A stretch of 40,587 nt of DNA from an uncultured Acetatifactor sp. (GCA_934433135.1 CAKRZO010000028.1:1-40587), one strand, 5' to 3'. Shown: positions 1 to 9,182, counted from the stretch's first letter. The notes: generated by a model from the letters alone, not told the origin. Numbers and translations: made by a program.

Positions 1-101
1 TTTATTTTGAGAACGGAAAAGCGAAGGCGCTGCTTTGTGCCTGCTGCCTGGAAAAAGACGAAAAAGACAGCTTTCATATCCGCTTTGAACTGGAAAATTA
101 A
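1..101 (+). CDS. C-terminal end of an unidentified protein (partial)
   Basis: An open frame (codons at 3, 6, 9...) runs in from the left edge to a TAA at 99-101, giving about 32 residues that end in HIRFELEN. An intrinsic terminator follows within 30 bases, which supports this as a real gene end. The alternating pattern of the tail would suit the last beta strands of a beta-sandwich, as in many glycosidases, but nothing identifies the family. Confidence 0.55.
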   Translation, partial: YFENGKAKALLCACCLEKDEKDSFHIRFELEN

Positions 102-125
102 GGAAAATAGAAAATGGAGAAATGG

Positions 126-165
126 AAAAATGCATCCATACGGCTTCAATGTGGATGCATTTTTT
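126..165 (+). terminator. Intrinsic terminator after the truncated first gene
   Basis: A perfect inverted repeat (aaaaatgcatcca at 126-138 and tggatgcattttt from 152) encloses a 13-base loop and runs into a T tract ending at 165. The preceding A run makes it potentially bidirectional. It separates the upstream gene from the transporter operon. Confidence 0.8.
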
Positions 166-224
166 GTATATATTCACAAGAAATAAAGAAAAATAGTAAG
201 AAACGTATACTTATCTTAGATATT

Positions 225-253
225 TTGAGTATCTGTAATCGAGAGAATATGGT
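225..253 (+). promoter_or_regulatory. Putative promoter of the sugar transporter operon
   Basis: TTGAGT (225-230) and TATGGT (248-253) are separated by 17 bases, a fair match to a housekeeping promoter about 45 bases before the first permease start. The short inverted repeat agata/tatct at 218-233 overlaps the -35 and could be an operator for the downstream YesN-type regulator, but that is speculation. Confidence 0.4.
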
Positions 254-298
254 AACATATGTATAAAGATAAATGAAAAAAAGAAAGGTGTCTTAAAC

Positions 299-1255
299 AT
301 GTCGGGGAAGAAAGAAATGTCCCAGCAAAAAAAGCTGGATCTGCGGAGAAAGAAACTTCATAAGCTTAGGGTAAATGGTGAGCTGTTTCTGCTCTGCCTG
401 CCTGCACTGGTTGGTTATCTATTGTTTAATTACATACCTATGATCGGTAACGTTCTGGCATTTAAAGATTATAAGTACAAGGATGGGCTTTTCGGAAGCG
501 CCTGGGCAGGGTTAAAAAATTTCCGGATACTTGTAGTGTCCGATGGTTTGAAAAAAGTTATCGGAAATACGGTGTTGTACGGTGTAGGCTGGCTGATATT
601 GGGAATAGTGCTTCACGTAATCGGCGCTCTTCTTTTGGGAGAAATTACCAACCAGAAATCCATTAAGATTTTTCAGACTTGTATGACCATCCCGAATTTT
701 ATGTCCATTATTATTATCGGATTTATTACCTATGCGATTTTTCATCCGTCCATGGGCTTTATGAATCAGGTATTGAAATTCTTTGGGAAGGAAACAGTGG
801 ATGTTTATACCAAACCGGGTGTATGGCCGTTTATTCTTACTTTTGTAACATCCTGGAGAGGTATGGGCATGGGAACCTTAATGTATTATGCGGCACTGAT
901 GGGAATCGATCCGTCACTTTATGATGCGGCCGCAATAGACGGAGCCAATCATTGGCAGCAGTCATGGTATATTGCGATTCCGCATTTGATTGGTGTCGTT
1001 TGTGTCTACGGTATTTTGGGGATTGGCGGTATTTTAAGTGCCGACTTTGGTTTGTTTTATCAGATCCCCCGAAATGTAGTTGCTTTGTATCCTACAACAG
1101 ATGTTATGAGTACCTATCAGTTCCGGGCCTTGCAGGGAGCTACTTATGGAATCGGTTCTGCCATGGGATTTGTGCAAAGCGTTTCCAGGCTGATACTGGT
1201 TGTTACGGCCAACCTTGTTGTAAAGAAAATTTCACCGGAAAACAGTTTGTTCTAA
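299..1255 (+). CDS. Carbohydrate ABC transporter permease, LplB/YteP type
   Basis: A 318-residue inner-membrane permease of the CUT1 sugar-importer class (BPD_transp_1). About six hydrophobic segments are seen, starting with the segment near residues 28-52 (ELFLLCLPALVGYLLFNYIP). The cytoplasmic EAA loop that docks the ATPase is visible as DAAAIDGANHWQQSWYIAIP near residues 208-227. The ATG follows a purine-rich AAAGGTG at a suitable distance. It pairs with the permease at 1307 and the lipoprotein at 2344. No ATPase gene is in the operon, which is normal for this class because a shared MsmK/UgpC-type ATPase is usually encoded elsewhere. The neighbouring GH78, GH29 and GH27 genes suggest oligosaccharide uptake. 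The exact substrate is not determinable. Confidence 0.9.
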   Translation: MSGKKEMSQQKKLDLRRKKLHKLRVNGELFLLCLPALVGYLLFNYIPMIGNVLAFKDYKYKDGLFGSAWAGLKNFRILVVSDGLKKVIGNTVLYGVGWLILGIVLHVIGALLLGEITNQKSIKIFQTCMTIPNFMSIIIIGFITYAIFHPSMGFMNQVLKFFGKETVDVYTKPGVWPFILTFVTSWRGMGMGTLMYYAALMGIDPSLYDAAAIDGANHWQQSWYIAIPHLIGVVCVYGILGIGGILSADFGLFYQIPRNVVALYPTTDVMSTYQFRALQGATYGIGSAMGFVQSVSRLILVVTANLVVKKISPENSLF

Positions 1256-1306
1256 ATAGAGCGAAGTGAGAAGTAGTGTGAAAATTGTATTGAAATGGAG
1301 ACTGAG

Positions 1307-2257
1307 ATGAACGAAGAAGAACTTAGAAAGCAACAAAAGGATCACATTTTCAGGAAAGGATCCCGTTATAAAATTCCGATTTACCTGTTTTTTATCCTCG
1401 TCTGTATTTCCTATATTGTACCTTTAATGCTGATCGTATCCGCCTCACTGTCTTCCGAGGCTGCATTGAGCACGACGGTAGGGGGAAACGGAAGATTTTC
1501 CCTTTTTCCGCAACAGTTTACCCTGGATGCCTACAGGCTGGCATTTAAGAATCCGGGGCCTGTGCTTCAGGCATACTTTATTACAGCTGCCCAAAGTATT
1601 GTGGGAACCGTGTTAAGTTGTATTGTGTGTGGGATGATTGCCTATGCGATCTCCAGAAGCAGCTTCTCTTGGAGAAGGCTGATTACCTTTATTGTATTTT
1701 TTACCATGTTGTTTGGCGGCGGAACCATTCCGACTTATATTATTTATACCAAGTATTATGGTTTGGGAAATTCCTTTTGGATTTATATACTGCCCGGCAT
1801 TACCGGCGGAGCCTGGAATACATTAATGATCCGAACTTTTTTCAGGCAGCTTCCCCATTCGTTGTTTGAATCAGCCAAGCTGGACGGGGCTACGGAATTA
1901 ACAATTTTTGCAAAAATTGCTGTTCCGCTATCTAAACCGATTTTTGCCACCATCAGTTTTATGTGTCTGATCGGGAAGTGGCAGGATTGGAATACTTCTC
2001 TGCTCTATATAAGGAATGATAAGCTCTACACCATACAGTATTTTTTACAGAAAATTCTGATGGAGCAGGAATTTTTAAAAAGGCTGTCAACCGATTCCGA
2101 ATTGGCAGGTATAACAAGCCAGATACAGGCCTCCCAGCCGGCGGAAACGTTAAAATATGCTCTATGTATTATAGCAGCGGGACCGATGATGCTGGTATTT
2201 CCGCTCTTCCAGAAATATCTGGTTAAGGGAATTACGGTAGGATCGGTAAAGGAGTGA
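1307..2257 (+). CDS. Carbohydrate ABC transporter permease, YtcP/LplC type
   Basis: The second CUT1 permease. I prefer the ATG at 1307 (MNEEELRK) because GGAG at 1297-1300 lies 6 bases before it; the upstream ATG at 1295 has no convincing ribosome binding site. The protein is 316 residues with about six membrane segments and the EAA motif ESAKLDGATELTIFAKIAVP near the middle. The long periplasmic-side stretch after the first helix (GRFSLFPQQFTLDAYRLAF) is typical of the LplC/YtcP branch. It forms the heterodimeric channel with the gene at 299. The substrate is inferred only from the glycosidase neighbours. Confidence 0.9.
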   Translation: MNEEELRKQQKDHIFRKGSRYKIPIYLFFILVCISYIVPLMLIVSASLSSEAALSTTVGGNGRFSLFPQQFTLDAYRLAFKNPGPVLQAYFITAAQSIVGTVLSCIVCGMIAYAISRSSFSWRRLITFIVFFTMLFGGGTIPTYIIYTKYYGLGNSFWIYILPGITGGAWNTLMIRTFFRQLPHSLFESAKLDGATELTIFAKIAVPLSKPIFATISFMCLIGKWQDWNTSLLYIRNDKLYTIQYFLQKILMEQEFLKRLSTDSELAGITSQIQASQPAETLKYALCIIAAGPMMLVFPLFQKYLVKGITVGSVKE

Positions 2258-2280
2258 AAATGGTACTATGGGGAAATGCC

Positions 2281-2310
2281 CGGTATCGGTTCAGTCGGTA
2301 TCGGTTCATT
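2281..2310 (+). repeat. 15-bp tandem duplication before the binding-protein gene
   Basis: Two adjacent copies of cggtatcggttcaNt (14 of 15 positions identical) lie between the second permease stop and the binding-protein Shine-Dalgarno. This may be a replication-slippage duplication, or it may affect mRNA structure in the intergenic leader. Confidence 0.5.
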
Positions 2311-2343
2311 ATAAAAAATTCAATTTATTCAAGGAGGAACGAA

Positions 2344-3984
2344 ATGAAAAAGAACAAATTGACGGCACTGCTTCTGTGTGCAGCAATGGCAGTCACATCC
2401 CTGGCAGGATGCGGAAACAAGGTAGACACAGAGAGTAAACAAACAGAGAGTAAGCAGACCCAGAGTAAGGATGCAGAGGTGACTTCCGAGACGCAGAAAG
2501 AGGAAGAACTGGAAGACGTAACCTTAAAAGTCTGGTTAGTAGGACCGGGAAAACAGCAGGATACGGAAGAGGTATGTGATGCCTTTAACGAACTTTTAAA
2601 ATCCTATCTGCCCCATACCACGGTAGACTTTGAATCGCTCACCTTTAATGAATATGCGACCAGATGGTCCAATGCCATTGCCTCAGAAGAAAGCATTGAT
2701 CTCTCTTGGGCAGGGTATATGGTAAATGTGGATGAACAGATTGAATTGGGAGCTTACTACCCTCTTACAGAGCTTCTCGAAACGTATTGTCAGGAAGCAG
2801 TGGACATGTTCGGGGGCTGGGAGGTTTTGGATCAGTATAAGACGGATGGGGAAATCTATCTGTTTCCGTGCTGGCAGAGTAACGTAAGTCACGAATTGTA
2901 TATGTCGTTCCAGACGGATACCCTGAAATTGATGGAAGACGGATGGGTACAGGATCTGGAAAAATATATGCTGGATACGTCCAGATCCTCTGATTTAGAA
3001 GTAAAAGAAGAAGTATATAAAAGACTGAGCGATTATTTTGAAGCATGCAAGCAGGCAGGTATGCTGCGCGGCGGTGTGGAAGGAACGGTGCAGGGATACC
3101 TGAATGTGCAGAATGTGGGACTCAGTGGAGCGAGTTCTCTGGGCGCAAGCGTCCGAATCGGTGATAACAGCTTTAAAGTTATTCCCTATTATACCGATGA
3201 ATTAACAAAATTGAGTTGGAAATACAAGGCGGAATGGTTTCAAAAAGGTTATATCCGCCCGGATATTGCTTCTGTCGAAAAGGCACCTTCCTTTATTGTA
3301 AACGATCCGGATAACAGCACGATTGATTACGGCGGATCGGCAGGCTGGGCAGAAGATATGAGTGCAGCATTGACAGAAAAATTCGGTTTTGACATTACAA
3401 CCATTCACACAAGCGACATTATTACGCTTACCAAGAGTACGGCAACCGACTGGTGCATTCCTTCTACTGCCAAAAATCCGGAACGGGCAGCTATGTTGAT
3501 GAATCTGTTAAACAGTGAAGGTGGTAAAGAACTGTATCAGCTTCTGGTTTATGGAATTGAAGGAAAGCATTATACCAAAAATGCAGATGGTACGATAACC
3601 ATGGCAGAGGGTGCAGGGCAAACATCGGATTCTACTTACGGTAATTATAACTGGATGCTGGGAAATGTCCAGAATAGCCTTTATACCAACCCCGCTCAGA
3701 TTAAGAATACCGAATATACATTCAGCCTGGAAGAAAAAGCAATGAAAAATCCTCTGATCGGATTTCAGTTTGATAATTCTGCGGTGGAAACGGAGATGAT
3801 GAATCTGAAAGCAATTCAGGATGAGTATACCAGTATATTAGGTAAAGGCTATGCCGGAGACAAGTGGGAAGAAAAGTATCAGGAAATGATAAAGCGTATG
3901 GACGATGCAGGAGCCAAAGAGTTTTATGAAGAGGTGCAAAGACAGGTGGATGAGTATGTAAAAGCCAATGGTTGCACTTGGTAA
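2344..3984 (+). CDS. Sugar ABC transporter substrate-binding lipoprotein (LplA-like, DUF3502 type)
   Basis: A 546-residue extracellular solute-binding protein. The start at 2344 (MKKNKLTALLL) is chosen because AAGGAGG precedes it and it begins a classical lipoprotein signal peptide with lipobox SLAGC, Cys23 being the lipidated residue. A Ser/Thr/Lys/Glu-rich linker (residues 24-57) then joins the anchor to the binding domain. The C-terminal region with LEEKAMKNPLIGFQFDNSAV and DDAGAKEFYEEVQRQVDEYV matches the DUF3502-type end seen on LplA-like proteins that partner LplB/YtcP permeases. It should sit on the outer face of the membrane and deliver oligosaccharide to the permeases at 299 and 1307. 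Confidence 0.9.
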   Translation: MKKNKLTALLLCAAMAVTSLAGCGNKVDTESKQTESKQTQSKDAEVTSETQKEEELEDVTLKVWLVGPGKQQDTEEVCDAFNELLKSYLPHTTVDFESLTFNEYATRWSNAIASEESIDLSWAGYMVNVDEQIELGAYYPLTELLETYCQEAVDMFGGWEVLDQYKTDGEIYLFPCWQSNVSHELYMSFQTDTLKLMEDGWVQDLEKYMLDTSRSSDLEVKEEVYKRLSDYFEACKQAGMLRGGVEGTVQGYLNVQNVGLSGASSLGASVRIGDNSFKVIPYYTDELTKLSWKYKAEWFQKGYIRPDIASVEKAPSFIVNDPDNSTIDYGGSAGWAEDMSAALTEKFGFDITTIHTSDIITLTKSTATDWCIPSTAKNPERAAMLMNLLNSEGGKELYQLLVYGIEGKHYTKNADGTITMAEGAGQTSDSTYGNYNWMLGNVQNSLYTNPAQIKNTEYTFSLEEKAMKNPLIGFQFDNSAVETEMMNLKAIQDEYTSILGKGYAGDKWEEKYQEMIKRMDDAGAKEFYEEVQRQVDEYVKANGCTW

Positions 3985-4080
3985 ACAATGTGGCGGCTGA
4001 TAGCGACGAGTAAGCACATTTCGGTAACAATGAATGCTGCAAGTTCTCATCTGCCATTCATCAGATAATAGGTGAGAATA

Positions 4081-4210
4081 GTGCGAAAAATTGCATGGAT
4101 ATGCAATTTTTCGCACAGCTATTTATACCGCAGGCATAAAAGAGAAATCGCCTGTGCGAATTTTTCTTGGTCAATCCTCGCGATATAGTCGCTCGGAAAT
4201 GAGGAATAAA
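4081..4210 (+). repeat. Structured intergenic repeat, copy A
   Basis: It begins with a perfect 16-bp stem (4081-4096 with 4101-4116, loop ggat). The core GCTATTTRTRCCGCAGGCRT follows at 4118-4137. A short gcga/tcgc hairpin comes near 4180-4192, and it ends in cggaaatgaggaataaa just before the GH78 start, supplying its GAGG ribosome binding site. Copy B at 37922-38067 has the same order: stem with gtgNgaaaaat, core, further hairpins, then cggaatgagggattaga and an ATG. I do not recognise the family. It could be a palindromic mobile repeat or a folded leader RNA. The 16-bp stem may also end transcription of the transporter operon, although no clean T tract follows. Confidence 0.7.
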
Positions 4211-6391
4211 ATGAGAACGATAGCATACTGGATCAGGCCGGACAGAGAAATCGGAAACGTATGTCCTGTTTTTCAAAAGACATTTCAGACAAAAGGAAAG
4301 GTGCTGCACGCGGAACTGGCAATTACGGCGAGGGGTGTTTACGAGGCGAAGATAAACGGAGAAAGGGTAGGAGACTATATTCTGGCACCCGGCTGGACCG
4401 TTTATGAAAAAAGATTGCAATACCAAAAGTACAATATCACCGGTCAGATAAAAGACGAAAATCAATTTACCGTGACTGTCGGTCACGGTTGGTATCGGAG
4501 CATTCTTCCCGGCTGGTTTAACAGCCTCAAGAAAAAAAGGGATGTAAGCGGCATTACCCCGGATTTGCTGGCAAAGCTGGAAATCACCTATGAAAGCGGA
4601 GAAAAGGAAATTCTTGCAACGGATGAAACCTGGCTGTGGTCAGAAAGCAAAGTCCGACTGGCAACGATATACGGCGGTGAGGTGTATGATGCCGACTTTC
4701 AGGAACATTTCATGCCGGTTGCTTTGTCTGAGAATCAGGATAAAAGCACTTTGATCAAACAGGAAGGGGAAAAAGTAGGTGAACAGGAGCGGTTAAAACC
4801 GATTCTGATAAGAACTCCGAAAGGAGAAGCTGTGCTTGACTTCGGACAGAATCTTACCGGATATGTGGAATTTGAGATCGAAGCAGCAAGGGGGGATACA
4901 GTCATACTCTCTTTCGGAGAAATCCTTTCTAAAGAGGGAAATTTTTATAATGAAAATTACAGGAATGCAAAAACAGGCCGGGAAGTATATGTATGTCGCG
5001 AAGGAAGACAAAGATATAAGCCATCTTTCAGTTTTTTCGGGTTCCGATATGTGAAAGTGGAAGGTTTGCAGGGGAGAATCTGCCCGGATGATTTCACGGC
5101 AATTGTTTTGCATTCGGATATGGAGCGAACCGGATCAATTGTGTGTTCGAATGCAAAACTGAATAAGTTGTTTTCCAATATTATCTGGGGACAGAAAAGC
5201 AATTATCTGGACATTCCTACGGACTGCCCTCAGAGAGATGAAAGACTGGGATGGACGGGAGATGCCCAGGTTTTTGTAAGAGCTGCTTCGTACAATTATA
5301 AGGTAGACCGTTTTTACCGGAAGTGGCTGCACGATCTGGCAGCATGTCAGGAAGAAAACGGTAAAGTCGGGAACGTTGTACCGGATGTGATATATGATTA
5401 TTTTGCAAGCAGTGCCTGGGGAGATGCGGCAACGATTTGTCCCTGGACCATTTATATGACCTACGGAGATAAAGCGATTCTGCGGGAACAGTTTGAAAGC
5501 ATGAAAAAATGGGTCGGATACATAGGGGAAGTTTCTCATGATAAGTATCTTTGGACGGGCTGCATGCATATGGGAGACTGGCTTGCACTGGATGCACCGG
5601 ATCCCAGTGACTGTTTCGGGGGATCCGATCGTGATTTTATTGCAACGGTTTATTACATCTATTCGGTAACCCTGGTTATCAAAGCAGGAAAGGTTCTGGG
5701 AGAAGGGATTTCATATTATGAAGGACTCTTAGAGAAGATAAAGCAGACATTTTCTCAAAAATTTCCTGTGGCAAGAACCCAGACAGAGCATGTGCTTTTG
5801 CTGTATTTCGGGTTGACGGAGGAAAGAGAAAAGGTGGCAAAAGAACTTGCGGATATGATACGTGAGAATGGAAATCGCCTCAAAACCGGTTTTGTCGGGA
5901 CACCTTATCTTCTACATGCATTAAGCGATAACGGATATGGAGAGATTGCCTGGTCTTTGCTTTTGCAGGAAGAATATCCTTCCTGGCTTTATTGCGTGAA
6001 CAAGGGCGCAACCACTATATGGGAACGATGGAACAGCCTGGAACCGGACGGCACACCCAACAGACAAGGAATGAATTCTTTCAACCACTATGCTTACGGA
6101 AGCGTGGCAGACTGGCTTTACGAAAAGGCGGCGGGAATTATGCCGGTTGAGGAATACCCTGGATTTGAACGGATTAAAATTCAACCGATGCCCTCAAGAC
6201 GTCTTGGTTGGTTTGGTGCATCCATTCAGACCAAATACGGAATGGTTCGTTCAAAATGGATTTATGAAAAGGAACATATCCGATACGAGATTCAGACCCC
6301 GTCACCGGCACGGATTATCCTGGGGGAAGACCAATATAGCGTAGCACCCGGAAGTTATATTTTTTACAGAAAAAATATTATACGAGGATAG
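4211..6391 (+). CDS. Alpha-L-rhamnosidase, glycoside hydrolase family 78
   Basis: A 726-residue GH78 enzyme that removes non-reducing alpha-L-rhamnose by inversion. The family signature TDCPQRDERLGWTGDAQVF is present; Glu344 in RDERLGW aligns with the general acid, and Glu605 in TTIWERWNS with the general base. Beta-sandwich domains precede the (alpha/alpha)6 barrel, and a short beta domain ends the protein (YPGFERIKIQPMPSRRLGW). There is no signal peptide, so it acts in the cytoplasm on imported oligosaccharides. I chose 4211 because GAGG lies 6 bases upstream; the frame stays open upstream to 4091, but that part is the structured repeat. The GH29 gene follows after 6 bases, indicating one operon. 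Confidence 0.92.
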   Translation: MRTIAYWIRPDREIGNVCPVFQKTFQTKGKVLHAELAITARGVYEAKINGERVGDYILAPGWTVYEKRLQYQKYNITGQIKDENQFTVTVGHGWYRSILPGWFNSLKKKRDVSGITPDLLAKLEITYESGEKEILATDETWLWSESKVRLATIYGGEVYDADFQEHFMPVALSENQDKSTLIKQEGEKVGEQERLKPILIRTPKGEAVLDFGQNLTGYVEFEIEAARGDTVILSFGEILSKEGNFYNENYRNAKTGREVYVCREGRQRYKPSFSFFGFRYVKVEGLQGRICPDDFTAIVLHSDMERTGSIVCSNAKLNKLFSNIIWGQKSNYLDIPTDCPQRDERLGWTGDAQVFVRAASYNYKVDRFYRKWLHDLAACQEENGKVGNVVPDVIYDYFASSAWGDAATICPWTIYMTYGDKAILREQFESMKKWVGYIGEVSHDKYLWTGCMHMGDWLALDAPDPSDCFGGSDRDFIATVYYIYSVTLVIKAGKVLGEGISYYEGLLEKIKQTFSQKFPVARTQTEHVLLLYFGLTEEREKVAKELADMIRENGNRLKTGFVGTPYLLHALSDNGYGEIAWSLLLQEEYPSWLYCVNKGATTIWERWNSLEPDGTPNRQGMNSFNHYAYGSVADWLYEKAAGIMPVEEYPGFERIKIQPMPSRRLGWFGASIQTKYGMVRSKWIYEKEHIRYEIQTPSPARIILGEDQYSVAPGSYIFYRKNIIRG

Positions 6392-6397
6392 AAAAAT

Positions 6398-7669
6398 ATG
6401 GGAAATTGGTTCGATTCCGCAAAACTGGGAATTTTTATGCACTGGGGTATATATTCCGTCCTGGGAGTAACGGAATCCTGGGCTTTTTATGAAGGAAAAA
6501 TCAGTTATGAAGACTACATGAATCAGTGTAAGGGATTTACGGCAGAGCATTATCGCCCGGAAGAATGGGGGGAACTTTTTCGAAAATCGGGAGCGCGATA
6601 TGCAGTACTTACGGCAAAACATCATGATGGCGTGGCACTATGGAACAGCAAAGCAAGCAATTTGAATGTCGTAGCTAAAACACCGGCGAAAAGAGATCTG
6701 ATAAAGCCCTACTGCGATGCTATGCGCAAATGCGGAATTCGTGTAGGACTTTATTTTTCCCATCTTGACTGGAGTCATCCGGATTATGCATCGATTCATC
6801 CGCAAAGTACGGAATGGTGGGCATACAACCGATATACCGCACCGCCGGAAGGAAAGCCCGATGATTACGAACGTTGGGAAAGATTTCTGAAGTTTCATAG
6901 ACAACAGCTTACAGAACTTTTAACCGGGTATGGCAAAATCGATCTGCTATGGTTTGACGGAGTATGGGAGAGGACTCCTTTGCAATGGAAATTCCGGGAA
7001 ATGCGTGAGTATATCCGAAAATTAAGCCCGGATACGTTAGTAAATGAAAGAATCGGGGGATACGGGGATTATAAGTGCCCGGAAATCACCGTTCCGATCC
7101 TGCCGCCGGAAGGACGGTGGGAGCTGTGCTATACCATGAACGATTCCTGGGGATATAAAGAACAGGATAAAAATTATAAGTCGCTGCGTCAGATTATAAG
7201 GACGTTTACCGAATGTATCGGTATGGGTGGGAATCTGCTTTTGGATATCGGACCGAAAGCACACGGAACCATTTGCGAAGAGCAGAAGAATCTGCTTTTA
7301 GGAATCGGAAACTGGATCGAAAAAGTAGAGGAAGCCATTTACGAAACAGAAAGAGGACTTCCATACGGTCATTTTTACGGAGCCAGCACCCTTTCCCATG
7401 ACCGAAAAACACTGTTTCTGTTTATTTATGATACTCCGGTGGAGGGGATCTGCGTAAAAGGACTTAAGAATCCTGTGAACAGGATCACAGCGTTAAATCG
7501 AAGAATTCCCTTAAGCTACAGGAGAAACGGTGCTTTTCTGGATATGCCGGGGCAGTTGTGGATCGATGTGCCGAAAGAAGCCCTGGATGAGGTCTGTACG
7601 GTAGTAAAAGTGGAATTAGAAGGAGAACTGGAACTTTACAGAGGAAAGGGAGGTGCGATTACTGCTTAA
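6398..7669 (+). CDS. Alpha-L-fucosidase, glycoside hydrolase family 29
   Basis: A 423-residue GH29 retaining alpha-L-fucosidase. Recognisable elements are WFDSAKLGIFMHWGIYSV at the N-terminus, YAVLTAKHHDGVALW, and the nucleophile motif IDLLWFDG with Asp187. The second half contains GMGGNLLLDIGPKAHGTI, followed by a small beta-sandwich domain. There is no signal peptide, so it should be cytoplasmic. It begins 6 bases after the GH78 stop and is almost certainly co-transcribed with it. Rhamnose plus fucose specificities suggest pectic rhamnogalacturonan or arabinogalactan-type side chains as substrate. The acid/base residue is poorly conserved in GH29 and I do not assign it. Confidence 0.92.
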   Translation: MGNWFDSAKLGIFMHWGIYSVLGVTESWAFYEGKISYEDYMNQCKGFTAEHYRPEEWGELFRKSGARYAVLTAKHHDGVALWNSKASNLNVVAKTPAKRDLIKPYCDAMRKCGIRVGLYFSHLDWSHPDYASIHPQSTEWWAYNRYTAPPEGKPDDYERWERFLKFHRQQLTELLTGYGKIDLLWFDGVWERTPLQWKFREMREYIRKLSPDTLVNERIGGYGDYKCPEITVPILPPEGRWELCYTMNDSWGYKEQDKNYKSLRQIIRTFTECIGMGGNLLLDIGPKAHGTICEEQKNLLLGIGNWIEKVEEAIYETERGLPYGHFYGASTLSHDRKTLFLFIYDTPVEGICVKGLKNPVNRITALNRRIPLSYRRNGAFLDMPGQLWIDVPKEALDEVCTVVKVELEGELELYRGKGGAITA

Positions 7670-7744
7670 GATATAGAAAAAACGGAATATTTTGCGTACA
7701 ATCAGGGAGGAGCAGAGAAAAGGCCGATTCGTGGCAAGACAGAA

Positions 7745-8001
7745 AAAGATGCCATTGAGTGGTTTTCAGCTAACCCGGTGGACGCTGTTTTTACGGATGT
7801 ACAGATGTTTCAGGTATCCGGTGTGGAACTGGCCAGGCATATTTACCGGAATTATCCTCATGTTAAAGTGGTGGAGTTGAAGGACAATCGTTATTACGGA
7901 ATCCTTTCTGTCACCGGACAGTGGTGGGAGAGCAGGTTATTTTAAAAATTCGGAATAACGGCAGCGGAATGGAACCGGAAAAGATAGAAGAGTGGAATCG
8001 T
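7745..8001 (+). pseudogene. Relic: response regulator fragment fused in frame to histidine kinase fragment
   Basis: The first part (7745 to about 7878) encodes KDAIEWFSANPVDAVFTDVQ and onward to VKVVEL, matching residues 38-82 of the response regulator at 15176. It then passes directly, in frame, into KDNRYYGILSVTGQ and the DNG region of the kinase at 16282 (aligned with 17734-17859). My hand alignment gives about 24 differences in 134 bases for the regulator part, mostly third positions, and about 6 differences plus one missing base in about 125 for the kinase part. That missing base causes a stop in the kinase frame at about 7942. There is no start or complete domain. It is the scar of a second YesN/YesM-like pair that lost about 2.3 kb. 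Confidence 0.88.
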
Positions 8002-8042
8002 TTTACACGGATATTCAAAAAGGGCAGAGGAAGGAGAGACGC

Positions 8043-9182
8043 ATGTTGTTAAAGAAACCGCCCATGGGGTGGAACACATGGAATACTTTCGGCGAAAATA
8101 TAAATGAAGAGTTGATATTGGAGACTGCTGACAGACTGATAGAGGATGGGTATTATAAAGCAGGATACGAATATGTAATCATTGATGACTGCTGGAGTGA
8201 ACGGAAGCGTGATCCGGAGGGAAGGCTTGAAGCAGACAGAAATAAATTTCCGCACGGAATGAAGTATATTGCGGATTATTTGCACAACAGGGGGCTGAAA
8301 TTCGGAATGTATTCGGATGCCGGATTTTACACTTGCGCAGGGTACCCGGCAAGTTTCGGCCATGAAGTAACAGACGCACAGACTTTTGCAGAATGGGGAG
8401 TGGATTATCTGAAGTACGATTTCGGATTTTTTCCCACCAGTGCGGATCCGGCTGCAGCGTACCTCACCATGGCACAGGCCTTAAGAATGACCGGGAGAGA
8501 AATTCTTTTTGCCGCCTGTACGGCAGGACGGGAAAATCCACATCTGTGGGCAAGATCCAGAGGTTGTCACACGTACCGTTCGACCAATGATATCTCAGAT
8601 TCCAAAGCATCTTATACCGATATTTTTCGGTCTCAGGGAGAATGTTTTGAAAACAGCACAACCGGTTGTTTTAACGACTTGGACATGCTGACGGTGGGGA
8701 TGAATGGAATCGGAAATGTGGCTGCAGGAGGAATGACATATGAAGATTATGAGAATCATTTTCTCATCTGGGCCTTTTTCGGTACTCCACTGATCATCGG
8801 AGGCGATTTGCGAAAGATGGAGAAGCAATACCGGAAATTGCTGCAGAGCCCGGAAGTCATTGCCATAAATCAGGATGCGGAATGCAGACCGCCGTTTTTG
8901 ATTGAAACTTTTTACGAAAAGGCGAAAGTGTTTGCAAGACTTCTGGAAAACGGAGAGATAGCGGTTCTTGCGGTCAATATGCATCCGGAAACCCAAACAC
9001 AGAAATCTTTGCCTTTAAAGATATCTTTTGATGATCTGGGAATTCGAACCGGCAGCGGAATCGGAATCGAGTTTACCAATGTTCTTACCGGAGAACGGAT
9101 CGGAACTTTTGAAGCCGGATACGGCATTCGGGTGAAAAGCGAAAGAACCGTGCTGTTGCGCGGCAGGATGGTAAAATTGTAA
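8043..9182 (+). CDS. Alpha-galactosidase-like enzyme, glycoside hydrolase family 27
   Basis: A 379-residue GH27 protein. It opens with PPMGWNTWNTFG, the family N-terminal signature, followed by YVIIDDCW. The nucleophile is Asp126 in DYLKYDFG (the family usually has KYD followed by Asn or Gly-Cys). Asp183 in RSTNDISDS aligns with the acid/base found in the human alpha-galactosidase A motif. TGCFNDLDMLTVGM corresponds to the NDPDM motif with Leu in place of Pro. A beta-sandwich tail follows. The ATG at 8043 follows GGAAGGAGAG; the frame extends to 7992 but that part lies in the preceding relic. It is probably cytoplasmic. Related GH27 members act on beta-L-arabinopyranosides, so the sugar specificity is not certain. 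Confidence 0.9.
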   Translation: MLLKKPPMGWNTWNTFGENINEELILETADRLIEDGYYKAGYEYVIIDDCWSERKRDPEGRLEADRNKFPHGMKYIADYLHNRGLKFGMYSDAGFYTCAGYPASFGHEVTDAQTFAEWGVDYLKYDFGFFPTSADPAAAYLTMAQALRMTGREILFAACTAGRENPHLWARSRGCHTYRSTNDISDSKASYTDIFRSQGECFENSTTGCFNDLDMLTVGMNGIGNVAAGGMTYEDYENHFLIWAFFGTPLIIGGDLRKMEKQYRKLLQSPEVIAINQDAECRPPFLIETFYEKAKVFARLLENGEIAVLAVNMHPETQTQKSLPLKISFDDLGIRTGSGIGIEFTNVLTGERIGTFEAGYGIRVKSERTVLLRGRMVKL

